Notes: generated by a model not told the origin, from the sequence alone. Shown: positions 1-12,835, counted from the first letter of the stretch. The stretch: 64,000 bases of DNA from Hedera helix (GCA_947179155.2 OX359286.1:12933413-12997412); one strand, 5' to 3'. Numbers and translations: made by a program.

Positions 1-327
1 TCAGTGGAGTGAAAGAGAGGACTAGGAGCAGTTTAGACTCTGAACCTCTTAAAAATATATGTGTCCTTTACTGCTTTATACAATTGTTATAATTGTCCTA
101 TCAAGGCTTATATAACTGCAATATCATCTGGCTAGCTCTCATATTTCCATCTAACTAAAGTCAGAACTGATATCTTGAATTAATATTAAAGGAGATTTTA
201 CAAAACATAATATTCCATTATGCTCAACTAAAACAGATTAAATTAATTATTGGATAATTAATTTTGATATGAGATTTTAATAAGATCTATTCAACCCCTC
301 CCCCCCTTCTAGATCTCATTATGTCAT
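1..327. other. Unassigned left edge, possible LTR end
   Basis: No gene is visible. Near 285-322 the + strand reads tattcaacccctccc followed by cttctag. This resembles the U5 end of copia LTRs: the same phrase, reverse-complemented, lies at 3565-3585 in the copia LTR to the right. A second copia LTR in the opposite orientation may therefore end here, but no primer-binding site follows it. Confidence 0.25.
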
Positions 328-999
328 CTGGGAATAATATGTTTGAGTTGTTGAACAATGACAACTTTAAAAAAATTCTATTTCAGAGATAATCCAGACA
401 AGTAAGATTTTGTTGTATGATTTAAAACATGTTTGCTTTGAGCTGTCTGTATTAAGATGTTACTATAAATCTTATTTGTATTACTTCAGTTTATATATGA
501 AGTGTATGTGAAATTTTCTAATGCAAAATTGAATAAAACAAACAGAATTATAATCAAACCACAAACACAACAAGATTTATATTTAGTTCAAGCCCTTATA
601 CCTCTACTCTATGGGCCTACATCCAAGGTCAGGTATCAATTGATACCCAATATATTTTTATTAATTAATATTCAATTAATTACAAATACTCCCTATACAA
701 ATAATCTCTGAAATATCTTTAACACCACTACCCCCGTTGCACAACTGCAACCATTTGCACCATTGCAACCATTTGCACCACTACAACCTTAGAGCTTTCT
801 TTGTACTGACATATCCACCACTAGATCAATCACAAGCCAATCTTGGCTTGTATACTAGTTTCAAGATAAAAGAATATGTTTACAAATGATAACTAATAAT
901 TTAAGAACAAGGCAAGATGAATAATTGCTAACAAAAATTTTGTGTAAGCTCTATTATTTTTCAGTATCATATTTATTTCTCAAAGTGTGTCTCTTTTCA
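328..999 (-). repeat. Copia-1 3' LTR
   Basis: It matches the right-hand LTR from the shared phrase gaacaatgacaacttt (near 350 and 3605) through the block before ttttca at 999 and 8756. The left end diverges before about 328: the first 30 or so bases of the LTR (tgaaattaagtgtgtgcac in the right copy) are absent, so this copy is truncated or rearranged. Confidence 0.75.
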
Positions 1000-1118
1000 G
1001 TTGTCTGCTTTTCAATTATCTCTGGTTCATCCTCAGGAATGTCTATTTTGACTTATAAAGTAGGCGGATCAAGTTGTCTGGTTTTAGATGTCTACTTTTC
1101 AAGTTTCGATCTCCTTGT

Positions 1119-3440
1119 CTAATTTCTTGCATAATATTCATTCTCTTCTTTTAACATATCATGATTAAGTTCATCAAAAGTAATATGTACTGATTCCTTA
1201 ACTTTTTGTTTATCAAGATTGTATTGTCTATATACCTTATTATGCAATAAATATCCAAGAAGAATAGCTTCAATTGATTTCACATCAAATTTATCAAGAT
1301 TACCATGAGTATTTAGAATGAAACACTTAGCACCAAATACTTTAAAGTAGTTGATATTAGGAACCTTTTTTTTTAGTAACTCATATGGTATTTTCAATAA
1401 AATAGGCCTAATTAATACCCTATTCAAGACATAGCATGAGGTACTTATAGCTCCTGCCCAAAAAAAATTAGGTAGCTTACAATCTTGAAGGAGAGTTCTT
1501 GCTATTTCTTAGAGTGTTCTATTTTTTTGTTCCACCACCCTATTTTGTTGTGGCGTTCTTGGTGTAGAAAATTCATGAGTAACACTCATCTCAATGCAAT
1601 AGGGAATAAAGTCCTTTTTGAACTCACCACCATGGTCACTCCTTATACTGATTAGTTTAAGGTTGAGCTTTGTTTTAAGATTCTTTATACGCTTTTCAAA
1701 TTCTGTAAAAACTTGATCTTTAGTTTTCAAAAATAAGACACATGTAAATATTGAAAAATCATCAACAATAATAAAAACATAATAATTATTTCCTAAGCTA
1801 GCATATATGTCGGACCTAAATCAAGATGCAACAATTATAAGGGTAAAGAAGTAGATACCTGATTTTTTTACTACAAATGAATTTCTTACCTACTTACCCA
1901 ACTAACATGTAATGCAAATATAATTCTTTTCATACCGTAGCTTTGGTAGTCCCTAACAAGGTTCTTTGATGCTAACTTACTAATCAATTCCATATACATG
2001 CCTTAACCTCCTATGCCAAAGAGTTGATTGATCTTGTACAACAGCTAAACAAACATCTTCCTTTTGATGTTCAAAGTCAATAGTATAAATATTTCTTTCC
2101 TTAATAGCTACTAGAGGAACATTATGAGAAGTATGAATGGAGCATATATCTTTATCAAAAACAACCTTATGACCACTATCCATAAGTTGACTTATACTTA
2201 CTAAATTTTATTTTAAACCTTAAACATAATTAACTCTATCAATTATTACCTTATCATTTTCAATTTTACCTTTATTAATAATTTGACAATTATTATTATC
2301 TCCAAATGTAACAGTTCCACCTTTCTTTATAACTAATGAAATGAACTTAGACTTGTCACCAAACATATGTCTAGATCATCTACTGTCTAGCACCCATTTG
2401 TTTGATGAAACTTTAGCCTTTAGGCATACCTCGAATTTTTCTTGATCTTCTAATCCTAAGAAGCAGAGTTGTGCAATCTAATCATTTTGATCCGCTTTAA
2501 TTTTAGACTCATCATCGCTCCATGTTATAATAGCCCTTCCTTTTCTTCCTTCATTTGAATTTATCCCCTTATTCTTCCTTTTAAGTTGGAAACAATCCCT
2601 CTTGGAATAATCAAGCCTTCCATATTCAAAGCAGGTTTCTTCTTGTGGCATTTGTTTGAAGTCCTTCTTGTTGCTGAAGCTTTTACCCTGAGACTTTGAT
2701 TGATTTTTTCTTCTAATTAAGTCTCTCAACTTTCTAATCATCAAGGCTATCTCTTCATCAAAATATTTATGTTCTCCAACATTGTTGCTCTCAGGTTGAA
2801 GTGTTTAAGGTCTTTTTCTTTGGTGTCTCCTCTTCATCATCATACATTTTAAGCTGGTTCTTGAACTCTTCAAGTTTTCCAAATTATGTAAGAGTCTCTA
2901 TGGTACTGATTATTGATGAGTCTTAAAGAGTTATAACTTTTGGAGCAAATCATTTGGGCATGATTCTTAACAGTTTTTTGTTAATTTCTCTTTGATCAAT
3001 TTTTCTCCTAACCATACTGAATGAATTCATTAGGTAAGAAACCTTCCTTGAGCTTCTTTAATTGTCTCATCCTTCTCTAATTTGAACAATTCATACTCTT
3101 GCATCAACATGTTTAGTTTCACCTCTTTGACCTTAGAAGTTCCTTTATGACTAGTGATTATGGTATCCCAGATTTTCTTTGCCTTATTCCAAGCTGAAAC
3201 TTTATCAGTTTCAGCTTAAACCATTCTGCTTAGCAAGGTATTCATTAATTTTAAGACGTAAGACACCATTGTAAGATTAATTAGCGTCCATCTCTATAAG
3301 TGTGTTTGGTTTGCCATCATCATGGCTTGGAATGACAGGTCAGTTGTCAATCACCCACCATTCCCATGGATCCCTTTTAAGGTATATATTCATTCTGAAT
3401 TTTCACAAATTAAAATTTTCACTAACAAGCAGCAATGGTG
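1119..3440 (-). pseudogene. Copia-1 gag-protease-integrase relic
   Basis: Read from high to low coordinate. A gag region lies at about 2750-3440. A zinc knuckle at about 2600-2650 has lost two ligands (CFEYG, with Tyr for Cys, and Asp where His is expected). A protease motif near 2355-2385 reads WVLDSR followed by a stop where WVLDSGC is typical. The GAG-pre-integrase motif LWHRRLRHV is at about 2000, and an integrase core is at 1509-1730 (SDHGGEF, TPQQNRVVEQKNR). The integrase C-terminal part is at 1119-1427 (VFGAKCFILN, LLGYLLHNKVYR). Many frameshifts and stops break it. The polyprotein stops at the acidic linker after integrase, with no RT. Confidence 0.85.
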
Positions 3441-3529
3441 ACCTGTTGGTGGACTAGCCTTCTTGTAAATTAAAGTGTGTCATAGGATATTACCCTATAG
3501 TCTACAAAGACAGTTGTTACTAGAGCCAA

Positions 3530-3541
3530 GCTCTGATACCA
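3530..3541 (-). other. Copia-1 primer-binding site
   Basis: The minus strand reads TGGTATCAGAGC, two bases inside the LTR end at 3544. This is the usual copia primer-binding site, complementary to the 3' end of initiator methionine tRNA. It fixes the element's orientation and the 5' LTR boundary. Confidence 0.9.
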
Positions 3542-5173
3542 AATGAAATTAAGTGTGTGCACGCCTAGAATGGGGGTTGAATAGGTGCATGTGCTTGAGT
3601 CGCTGAACAATGACAACTTTAAAATTTTTCTATTTCAGAGATAATCCAGACATATAAGATTTAGCTGTCCGTTTTAGAACCTATCTGCTTTGAGTTACCT
3701 GTATTATGATGTTACTATAAATCATCTTTGTATTACTTCAATTTTATATATGCAGGGTATGCAGATGTGTATATGTAATTTTTTAATACAGAATTGAGCA
3801 AAACAAACAGAATAATAATCAAACCACAAACACACCAAGATTTATACTTGGTTCGGCCTCTTATATCTCTACTCTATGGGCCTGCATCAAAGGCCAAGTA
3901 TGAATTAATTCCCAGCAGGTTTTTATTAATTAATCTTAAATTAATTACAAATACTGTAACGCCCCAGGATTTTACAGAAATTCTAAATAAGGATTATGAT
4001 TAATTAAATAAAGGTTAATAGATAAAACCTAGCATTGAAGGACAGAAAATCGTAAGAGAGATTAAATAAGAAATATTGGTTAATCAATGTGTTATATATG
4101 ACCTATGTGGTAGGATGCATGTATGTATATATGTATATTTGGTAATGTATATATAAAGAAGGATTTAAAGTTTAGAAATGATGGAAATAAGGAAATCGAT
4201 ATGTGAATTGAGGATTTAGTTATGAATGTTAACAGCGAGATTAATGAACATGCCTGGAAAGGGCAATGATATGAGAATAGCCAGGCAAATTGTGTATGTA
4301 GGTGCAAGGAATAAGAAACCGTATGATCTAATTGGTTTATTAAGGAATATTAAGGATTTGACATATGAATATGTGGATATGTATATTTGATATGCTAGAG
4401 AAAGAATAGAGATTAAGGGAATAATGTGTGATTATTTGTTATGGTTTAAGGAATTGATATTGGAGGATTGAAATAAGATAATCGTGATTCGATGTATAAA
4501 AATAAAAAGGTAATACTTCAAGAATGAGTAGAGATTATGTAGTATGCAAACAAAGCGCAAATTGGCACATTTATATGAAGTAAATAAGTCAATGGACGTT
4601 AAAGTCAAAATTATGACATTATAAGCTTTAAAGAATAAATGTTGATGGATTTTGATAATTTGGTCGAGGTTCGTTCTCGTGGAAGCGATTTATGGATAGG
4701 TAAGCAATTTGATTATATTGAGTTATCGGAAAGTGAAGTGGATGGAATAAGGAACCAAAAAGGGTTCGAAGATAATTTAGAATGAATATTATGCAAATTG
4801 ACATTTATGGTAAATTATTATAATTGATCAATGAAATTGGTATTTTGAAGTGTGACAAGAGATTTGGGACAAGCCAATTATGGAGTATTTGATGATGTAA
4901 TGAAATTCAAACATAATGAAATAGGTTTGGATCGAAATGGGCTTGAAATGGATTTAAAATGATTAATTTATGAATTATGGGGATGAATTTCTCTAGATTT
5001 TAAGAGAAATGACTATGCTATCCTTGACAATTGAAAGAATGACCATGGTATCCTTAGTATGTGAATTGTTCATTATCCCCTCAATTATGGAAAGGAAATG
5101 TCACAACTACCCCTAATCATGCAAGGGTTAAACTTAACTAGTGTATAGTTAAGTGTTGGAGATTTACTTGTAT

Positions 5174-5290
5174 TATATATATTTATATGTTATAAGCAAT
5201 AAGTTGGCTAATCCTTATTTCATTTTCATCACCCGAAAGTTGCTAGCAAGAGAGAAAGAGAGAAAGAAGAAAGGAAAGCTAGGGTTCCAT
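5174..5290 (+). promoter_or_regulatory. LTR A TATA box and GA-rich leader
   Basis: TATATATATTTATA at 5174-5186 is followed about 60-100 bp later by a gagagaaag-rich tract. The repeated phrase atgacc/atgact...tatcctt upstream (5010-5065) matches the U3 repeats of LTR B. This is the likely core promoter of the parent element. The start site is not determined. Confidence 0.45.
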
Positions 5291-6994
5291 TGAAAGCCAT
5301 GAAAGATTGCTGGAAAAGGTTATCAAGAAGAGCAAAGTAGCCATTAAAGTGAAGGATATAGCTTTAACAAGCCTTTTAGCAAGATAAGGAAGAGCTCAAA
5401 GAAGGTATAGTCATGTTTTGCAATAGAACTTGATGTTTAAGTATTTCAAATTCAAGGATTAGAGTAGCCATGTATGTAGTTTTATGTATATGTGTTGATT
5501 ATGTGAGATTAAGTGTCAAAGGTATGTCTCAAGTGAAACCCTTAGGGTTAAAGATAAAGAACATAGGTGATATGTTATGCTTGTCTATACTCAAAGCAAG
5601 AAAGTATGATTTAAGGCATGATCATGTGTTATATGTTGTTAAATTTGATGAACACCTAGTTTCAAGTATTGATTAAGTTGATTACCTAAGAAATTTCATG
5701 TTATATGGTATATAAGAGACCTTGATGATGATGAAGCATGTTTTGGTTAAGGAAAGTGTGATATTAAGCTATAATTGTTGGGTGATCATATGTTATATAT
5801 TGAAAGATTCGATAAAAACCTAGATAGAAAGGTTGACTATGTTTGATGAGAGCTAAATTTGTGCTAGAGGGCAAGTTAGAATCATAAATGGTTTAAAAAT
5901 ATATTTTTGTAAAGGAACGTTGAATACTAGGCTATACTTTTTGTGTAGACAACGTAATAATCTGTAAAGTGTATTGGAAGATACATATGGAAGTTGTGAG
6001 AATGTACAAAGTTGTTATTTGAACAAGTGTTGATGTATTTGATGTCTAGACTTGAGAATTCAAAGGAGGTTCAAAAGTTAAGTTTTGAAAAGTTAATAAA
6101 ATGCCATAAATATGCAATTTTGGCTATTAGGTGTACTTGGTGATCAAAAGATGCCAAAAAGCTAGGTTTGATGTTAAAACACGTGTTAGGAATGATTTGG
6201 AAGTCATTCGGTTCGAATGGCGACAATTGAAGGTTTTAAACGTTTTAAAACGTTCGCCGACGACCAAAACGAACCTTTTGGAAAAATAAGTTTATTTGAG
6301 AAGCTTTAAATGTTTAAAAGGCCCCTACAAGTCAAATATGTGCTATATGTGTTATGTGTTAAGTTAGAATCAAGTTTTGTATTAAGGGGCCAAGAATAGC
6401 TTAAGATTTGGAAATGATAAATTCATGAAAAGTTTGGAAGTTTTGATGAAAATCCAACAAAGGTGTATTTTTGGCAATTTTGAGAATTTAAAGGTAAAAT
6501 GAATTCAAATGGCCTAGGTTAATGTAAATACACGTGTTTAGGTTGATTTGGGAATCAACGGATTTAAATTTGAGCGAAAAGACGATTCGAACGATCGAAA
6601 TCGATCGTTTCGATTCGAAATGGATTTTAACGGACAAAAGTCGCCTCGTGCGAAGTTTTAAGGTTTTGAAAGTTTGGACATGTCACATATAGGTTATGTG
6701 AGCTATGTCAAGTGTTGGAATTGAGTTTTGAAGCAATTGGCCAAAAATCACAAAGTTGCAAAAGTTGAGTTTTAAAATTTTGAAAAAAATTCTAAGTCTG
6801 GAAACGTGTTGAACAGCCCTCCTAGGGGCTAGTGTATCTCTACTTTTAAGAAGCCAAATGTGGAAATTAGTATTTTTTTTTAAAATACTAGGTAGTGAGG
6901 TCTATATGTGGTCCAAATTTCAGTTCAATTGGAGTTAAGATGAAGAAATTAAAAATCGGCAAAGGTAGGGCAAAAATCAGATTTCCAGATTTTG

Positions 6995-7110
6995 AACATG
7001 GCGCTCCCGCACCATGTTTTGTACTAAAAGTGGCGCCCCGACGCCATGTTACTGTTCATCGACCGAGAAGATTTCGCGGCCAGCGAGCTCTGGCGGCACC
7101 GGGGCGGAGT
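6995..7110 (+). repeat. GC-rich hairpin island in LTR A
   Basis: A GC-rich block in AT-rich surroundings holds CATGG...CCATG and GGCGccccgaCGCC inverted pairs and two copies of gttactgttcat (about 7048 and 7109). LTR B carries the same block (31880-31999, reverse) with more perfect palindromes. The open frame across it looks like a by-product of base composition, not a gene. Confidence 0.6.
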
Positions 7111-8756
7111 TACTGTTCATTTGAAATTTTTTTAAGCTTCCAAAAAGCTATATTTTGATATGGAATGATAGAAATGAGTTATATAAACCCTAAAAGTAAT
7201 AATAATGGTTAAATTAAAGAGTGTTAAGTTATAATGAAATGACAAATGGCATAATATAACATGCCTAAAGCTAAGCCAAAACATGTTATAAGTTATGAAA
7301 AAGGTCGGAAGCAAGTTAGGGTGTATTATAAACCTACATAAGGTGTAATACATCAAATGTGAAATGGTTAAAGACGGATGATCATGTATTTATGGAATTA
7401 GTTTGATAAGTTACACAAGTTTATGATCTTATAATGACATATAAGCTATATGTTGACAGACAGAGTTCGAAATGAGCAAGCCGATAAGACGGATAACGAA
7501 GGATGATTGAAGAAGTACAGGTTAAGTAAAACAAAGGCGTACAGGCAAGTTTTTCAGATCTAAAAGTACCAATTGAACTACGTGAATTATGTGATAGTTG
7601 AAATGGGCACTCCGTGCCACAACGTGATCTAACTGTTAAATGCAATACGTGATATTTGAGCCTAACATGGTAAAGTAAGTGACACATGACGCATAATATA
7701 AACTGTAAGCATGAAAGATATTAACTGAATTACTTGCTGGGCTTTATGCTCATTCTTGCTATGTACTAACGTTTCAGGTAAGGTACAAGAAGGCCGGAGA
7801 TTCCGGTACAGCTAAGGTAAAGAATGTGAATGAATGGATATGCAGGAAGTAAAATTGATATATGTAATCTGTTTTACGTGAAAGCAATGAATGTTGAGAG
7901 TCCATGAGGATGGATTTGTATGTATGTAAGATTTAGAAAAGTTGTATTAATATAAAATTGAGGTATTATCGATTAGTTGAGTTTGATATGTAATGAGCTT
8001 ATATATACATGGTACAGTTGTACGTACAGTACAGAGGTTTGTAAACAGGTACAGGTATGAAGCAGATGTATGAATACAGGTACAGGTAAACAGAGCCATA
8101 TATAGGCGGAACCATGGCGAAATTTATTTACAAGTTATGAAAATAGTTAATATATATGTATGTTTATAATAGGTCGCAAATTCTTAATGGTTGACCTAAG
8201 TTATAATTAAGAGCAAGTAAACGTTACGATCCTGAGATAGGTAAGGATTATAAATCAAATAAAGTTTTGTTTTAAAGAAAAAAAAAATATGGACCAAATA
8301 TAAGGTCAACAGACTGGTGTTAAAGATTAAAGGTTAAGTTTAACGCACGAGATCCCAGTTAATATGGTTTTAAAGTTAATAATTGTGATATCCAGAAAAA
8401 AATCGGATAATTAAATAAGGTCGAGATTTCGGGGCGTTACAAATACTCCCTATAAAAATAAGCTCTGAAATCTCTTAGACACCACTGCCCCCTTTGCACA
8501 ACTATAACTGTTTGCACCACTGTAACCTTAAAGCTTTCTTTCCACCGACTTATCCACCACTGGATCAATCGTAAGTCAATCTTGGCTTGTGTACAAGTTT
8601 CAAGATAAAAGAATATGATTACAAGTGATAATTAATAATTTTCAACAATAAGAATTGAAGAACAAGGCAAGATGAATAATTGCTAGAAAATTTTCTGTGT
8701 AAACTCAATTATTTTTCAATATCAAAGTTACATCTCAAAGTGTGACTCTTTTTTCA

Positions 8757-9399
8757 GCTTTAGCCGTGAGGAATTTACATATGTAGACCAATGGCAAAAA
8801 ACATTTTAACGTTTAAAAAGATTGATCAAATCCCAGTTGGTTACAAAAGATTTTTTGCAGTATATATTCAGAACAACGGCTATATTGAAAATCCTATTTC
8901 CAAAACTATTAAGAAAAATTTTGATTTTGATTTCAAACAATTTGAAATAGATTAGGACTAATAGATTAAATCGTGGAAAATCTCAACTGATAAGATTTGA
9001 TTTGATATGAAATATCTTTAACTGATTTTGTTTCCCCAATGGATAGAAATGTTACCACAGATTATTTTTATGAAAAATCAATTTTTTAAAAGGATTTTCT
9101 AGCAATTAAAAGGTTGCATTGTAATTAAAAATTCAAGCTAGAAATTCTTACATGATTTCATATGTGATCTCCTAGAGACCTAATCCAGCAGTGCTACTAT
9201 GTCCTCTATGTTGGGCCTCTAGAATTTCAGCACTGTTTCTGTAGCATCACATTATATCCAACCCATATTCGGTAGCACCAAAATATATCCAACCCAATAA
9301 TTTATTCAAACCTGTTAATCAAAAACACTTCCATACAGAATATGTTGTCATCATTAAAACAGTAAACACATAAACCAACAGTCTAAACATCTCTTTTGT
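8757..9399. other. Intergenic, no gene seen
   Basis: AT-rich sequence without a supported coding frame or terminal repeats. Near 9240-9295 the phrase atatccaaccca occurs twice about 40 bp apart, a small local duplication. Confidence 0.4.
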
Positions 9400-10780
9400 A
9401 TACACTTTCGTAGCATACACTTCCAAAGATGATCCACATACCACACTCCATTTCCGATGAGTTGTTATGTAGTTGACCTTTCTCTCTCTGATGAATTATT
9501 TTTCAATAGCATTTTGGGTATTGACAACAAATTCTTTCATGCTTGTTGAAACATTCACATATTCATCCATAAAACTATTCATGCCTTCACTTCTTCCGAT
9601 AGTTGTCATTCCAGCAGTAAAATATCTCTTTGTATATGCCTCTATCCATTTCTCCTTCACATCATACAAACTTCTGAGGTGCTCATTGTTATATAGTTTC
9701 TAATCCCTCATTAGGATTTCCCAACACTCATTAAACTCGTTGATGGACAATGATTTATAGACGCAATTATTAAATTCCGATTTGAATGATGGGTGTTTGA
9801 ATAAATATGATGCAACTTCTCTGAGAAATTATTGTTAATATATCAAGAACATAGTACATGATGAATAAAATGGAGTACCCTAGCAATAGCATTGCTCATG
9901 ACTTTTTCTTAATCATTGATGATAGTTACAGGTGGCCTTGTAGTCCATGGCTTAAAGCCAAGTCTCTAAAATCCAAACAAAAGTGTCTTGTATCTCATCC
10001 TTTAAAAGTGCAAATTCAAACAAAAAAGAGTAATAATGGTGGTTAATCCTGGTAAATGGAACAAATAGCATCACATACTTATTTGTCATATACGTAGTGT
10101 CAAATGACATAACATCTCCGAAACGTTGATACATTAACCTTGATCGAGTATCTACCCACAAAATACACGTTATGCGATTGTTATCATCTAATTTTACACT
10201 GGAAAAAAAAATTACTCGCACTTCCGAATATAAGTTTTTTCAAATAATTGACTACAACTTGTACATCATTTTTATCTTCTGAATCACGTCTTAAATCCCT
10301 AATTACATTCTGAATAACCTTATCACCAAAACCTACATTTTACCTACCTCCACCCATTGTACTCAAAATGTTCATCCTACTAGATTCAATACTAGCCTTA
10401 TTTAAAGTGTCAATTAATTGTTTTATCATCAGAGTAATATTCATGTATGTCTCAATCAGGTCTACTTTGATAGGTGTCACTAATTGATGATTGTTATTCA
10501 ACTCAATGATGGAAATACACTAGTTATCTTCTTTCTTACAACATACATTCTAACTTTGCATAATATGCATCATTAGAGTCTCTTTGTCTTTTTATTTTAG
10601 AATTTTCATATTCATCATCTGGTAAACTCTTTACAATTGTTAGTCTACCTATTTTTTTACATGCATATAACCTAGATGACACATCATCACTACAAACATG
10701 TTTATAACTTGTAAAAATTCTAATTTCAAATCTATTTTTTGGTGCTATAAAAAATTTCAGCATCTTCCAACTTAGAACAA
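9400..10780 (-). pseudogene. FAR1/FHY3-family (MULE transposase) pseudogene
   Basis: Read from high to low coordinate. A degenerate FAR1 DNA-binding region lies at about 10536-10763. The MULE transposase core is at 9952-10221, with hallmark phrases RSRLMYQRFGDVMSFDTTY and FALLKDEIQDTFVWILETWL. The downstream conserved part is at about 9473-9760 (EFNECWEIL, AYTKRYFTAGMTT, RSEGMNSFMDEYVN). Different frames and several stops separate these pieces, so no full protein is possible. FAR1/FHY3 factors descend from Mutator-like transposases. This copy could be a dead family gene or a transposase relic, since I saw no terminal inverted repeats. Confidence 0.8.
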
Positions 10781-11409
10781 TTGGCCCACATATGGATCAT
10801 TTCAGCTTAACTACTTTCAACTTCATTAACAAACTCAGATACATTTGTACAATTTAAACTAGCAAGAGATTCAGAAGAACTAGATAAAAACATATTTACA
10901 ACTGGCATTGTAGTCATTGAAGAAGACTTACCAAAATTATGAACCTTTTTGTAAAGGATGAAAACTTTAGCTAGATTTTTGCTTTGCTACTGCTGCAAAA
11001 ATTGAGGTACAAATGGAGCACATACAGATCTTTCTAAGAAAAAGCAGTTGCTGGGTAAAATAAGGTTAAGTCTGTTGCTAAGAATGGTGACTAAAACAAC
11101 ATCATTTTAATTTAAAACTGCATCGTTTTACCTACCGTTTTTATTTATTTCGTGGAGCTATAATGATAATTTCTCGAGCCAGTAATAATTCTTTAGCTAC
11201 TGTCACTCTTAGTAGTTACACATGCTTTATCACCATCAAAATTGACCGTTGGATCAGTCAATGAACGGCTATAGATTGAGTTGCTAAAATAATGTCTATA
11301 ACAACCGATTACTAGAAATCACCTCCTTATATATATATATATAATCTGTCTTTCCAACAAATATAATATTTGCCTTGTTAAAAGTCAAGTACCAATCAAA
11401 ATATTAATG
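10781..11409. other. Intergenic between FAR1 relic and gene 3' end
   Basis: No supported coding frame. A short (TA)n run lies at about 11331-11343. Two similar phrases, acatcattttaatttaaaac and tgcatcgttttac, sit side by side near 11100-11130. Confidence 0.4.
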
Positions 11410-11625
11410 TTATTTAGCCAAAACATACTTTATTTGTGCTATGACACATTACACCTACAACTACAACATTTGAAAGATCCTCATCCCACATGTCAAAACC
11501 AAAACTCAAGGATCCTCCGTGAATAGCACAGTTAGGACGCAGAGTTGTTGCCAACCATCCATTGTGGGTGGAAATCAAACCCAAACTTTGAATGAGGTAA
11601 CCAACTCCCACTTGCCACTAAATCA
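11410..11625 (-). repeat. Possible tRNA-derived SINE
   Basis: On the minus strand TTTAGTGGCAAGTGGGAG (about 11605-11622) resembles a pol III box A. GGTTTGATTTCC (about 11570-11582) resembles box B at tRNA-like spacing. No A/T tail or target duplication was confirmed, so this remains a weak call. The 65-codon open frame here shows no family resemblance. Confidence 0.3.
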
Positions 11626-11843
11626 ACAGATGGATAGTGCCAAAACATAATTCAAACATAATACAACTGTATTTAACCAATGTTTGATAAGTAGGCCACC
11701 TTTAAGGTGAGACCATGTACCACCTCCTTGTAAGCTGGACATATGATCAAAAGATTTAACACTAATATTTTCAAAGTTCGGAATCAAAATATGAATATAT
11801 TGATAAACAAAAAATGCAGAGGAATATAAATATCAAACAACTA

Positions 11844-12835
11844 TTAGAACTTGAGCCATTTCTTCTCTCTTTCTTTGCTGGCAACTGCGCTTGAAGCAGA
11901 TGCATGAGCTTCCTCAACCTGTGCCAAAGCTTTGCGAGTCTCGCTCAGTTTTCTCATAGCAGCATCATAAACCACCTTCTCTTTCTTGTTTCGGCTAACC
12001 ATTTCTTCCAGCTTCTCAATTCGCAGCCTCAACTCCTTCACCTCATCATCATAAGCAACTAAAGCCCGCCTATCTTCTTTCTTCCCATCCCCGTAGCCTT
12101 TGTTCTGCTTCGTTTTTTCTGAACCCCCACCACTCATTGCATCACCATGCTTTGCAAGCTGCGTGTTGATGAGACTAAAGACATCGGGGCTTGATTCCTC
12201 TGCCTCTTTGGCTACCCTAGCCGCTGCTGCAAACTTCTTGTCGCGTTTTCTCTTCCCACCTCTGCTTCGTTTCATTTCAGGACTATCTTTTTTCTCAGCG
12301 TTCTCTCGAGACTCGAGAGCATAATCAAGAGATTGTTTTGGCGGAAGGACTCTCACCGAGATGGGATCCAGCATTCCTTGCCCTGTAACACCGAGACCCA
12401 TTCCTTCGCTGTAACCCATATTAGCCATCATCTTCGAAGCAATGCCACGAGTGTGATTCTCCCACTTTGCGAAAACAGCAGTTTCAGTCTGGATGCCCCT
12501 CTGCAGGGTAGAGCTTTCAAGAAATCCTATACCTTCCGAGCTATCTTCATCATAGTCACTAAAATCGGATTGCTCCGAACTCGAGTCCTTTCCTTCATCA
12601 CTCATTTGAGCATACTCAGACAATGAAATAGCTTCAGTCCCAAGCCTTAAAGAGCTTCCATTGTCTCGAAAAACAACTTGACCCACTCTGAGTTTGTCAT
12701 CCCATAATTCAAGTTCAGCTTTCCGCCAAATGCCAGTTTTACTGTCCGGGACAGCCCAAATAGTAGAACCCACCATCGATTGATCCCAAATTGTGGGTAT
12801 ATACTTCTTCAGGGAATATAATGGTACATTAACCC
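11844..12835 (-). CDS. ZGPAT-type gene exon 4 (G-patch, coiled coil)
   Basis: It starts at an ATTAG acceptor, completing the split Gly codon, then reads VNVPLYSLKKYIPTIW. The in-frame Met at 12776 is internal, not the start. It holds the acidic stretch, G-patch, basic signal and C-terminal coiled coil, ending WLKF and TAA. Confidence 0.93.

Larger units (their letters stand above)
3955..8441 (+). mobile_element. Giant solo LTR A (4.5 kb, gypsy-type)
   Basis: It starts TGTAACGCCCC, ends GGGGCGTTACA, and is flanked by the 5-bp duplication aatac (3950-3954, 8442-8446). TG...CA ends, a 5-bp duplication and no internal coding region define a solo LTR. A TATA-rich stretch lies at 5174-5186, with a GA-rich leader (gagagaaagagagaaag) near 5249. 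A GC-rich hairpin island lies at 6995-7110. Towards the 3' end (7730-7790) a ttgctgggc...gctcattc block precedes tttcaggtaa. It is homologous throughout to LTR B on the opposite strand. Length and terminal motif resemble Tekay/Del chromovirus LTRs, which is inference because no internal domain exists here. Confidence 0.85.
328..8756 (-). mobile_element. Ty1/copia element 1, defective, with nested solo LTR
   Basis: Two LTR copies (328-999 and 3544-8756 with an insertion) flank a short internal region on the minus strand. The internal region runs from the primer-binding site at 3541 through gag, protease and integrase relics and reaches the 3' LTR at 999. That is only about 2.5 kb. Copia elements place reverse transcriptase and RNase H after integrase, and neither is found here, so they were lost by deletion. 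The left LTR lacks its outer 30 bp or so and no target duplication can be read. The right LTR was later split by LTR A. Confidence 0.85.
3544..8756 (-). repeat. Copia-1 5' LTR, interrupted
   Basis: The LTR runs from 8756 to 3544 in its own sense but is split. Segments 8442-8756 and 3544-3954 together give about 720 bp, and solo LTR A (3955-8441) lies between them. Joining the flanks at aaatactccctat restores the sequence seen uninterrupted in the left LTR near 684, which proves the insertion point. Confidence 0.85.

Noticed and set aside
6895..7158. Open frame shared by solo LTRs A and B (also 31836-32027 in reverse)
   Set aside because: It lies on the GC-rich island, where stops are rare. 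The reading is conserved only because the two copies are alike, and it has no start context or family resemblance.
12100..12626. Plus-strand open frames opposite the G-patch exon
   Set aside because: Antisense shadows of a well-supported coding exon.
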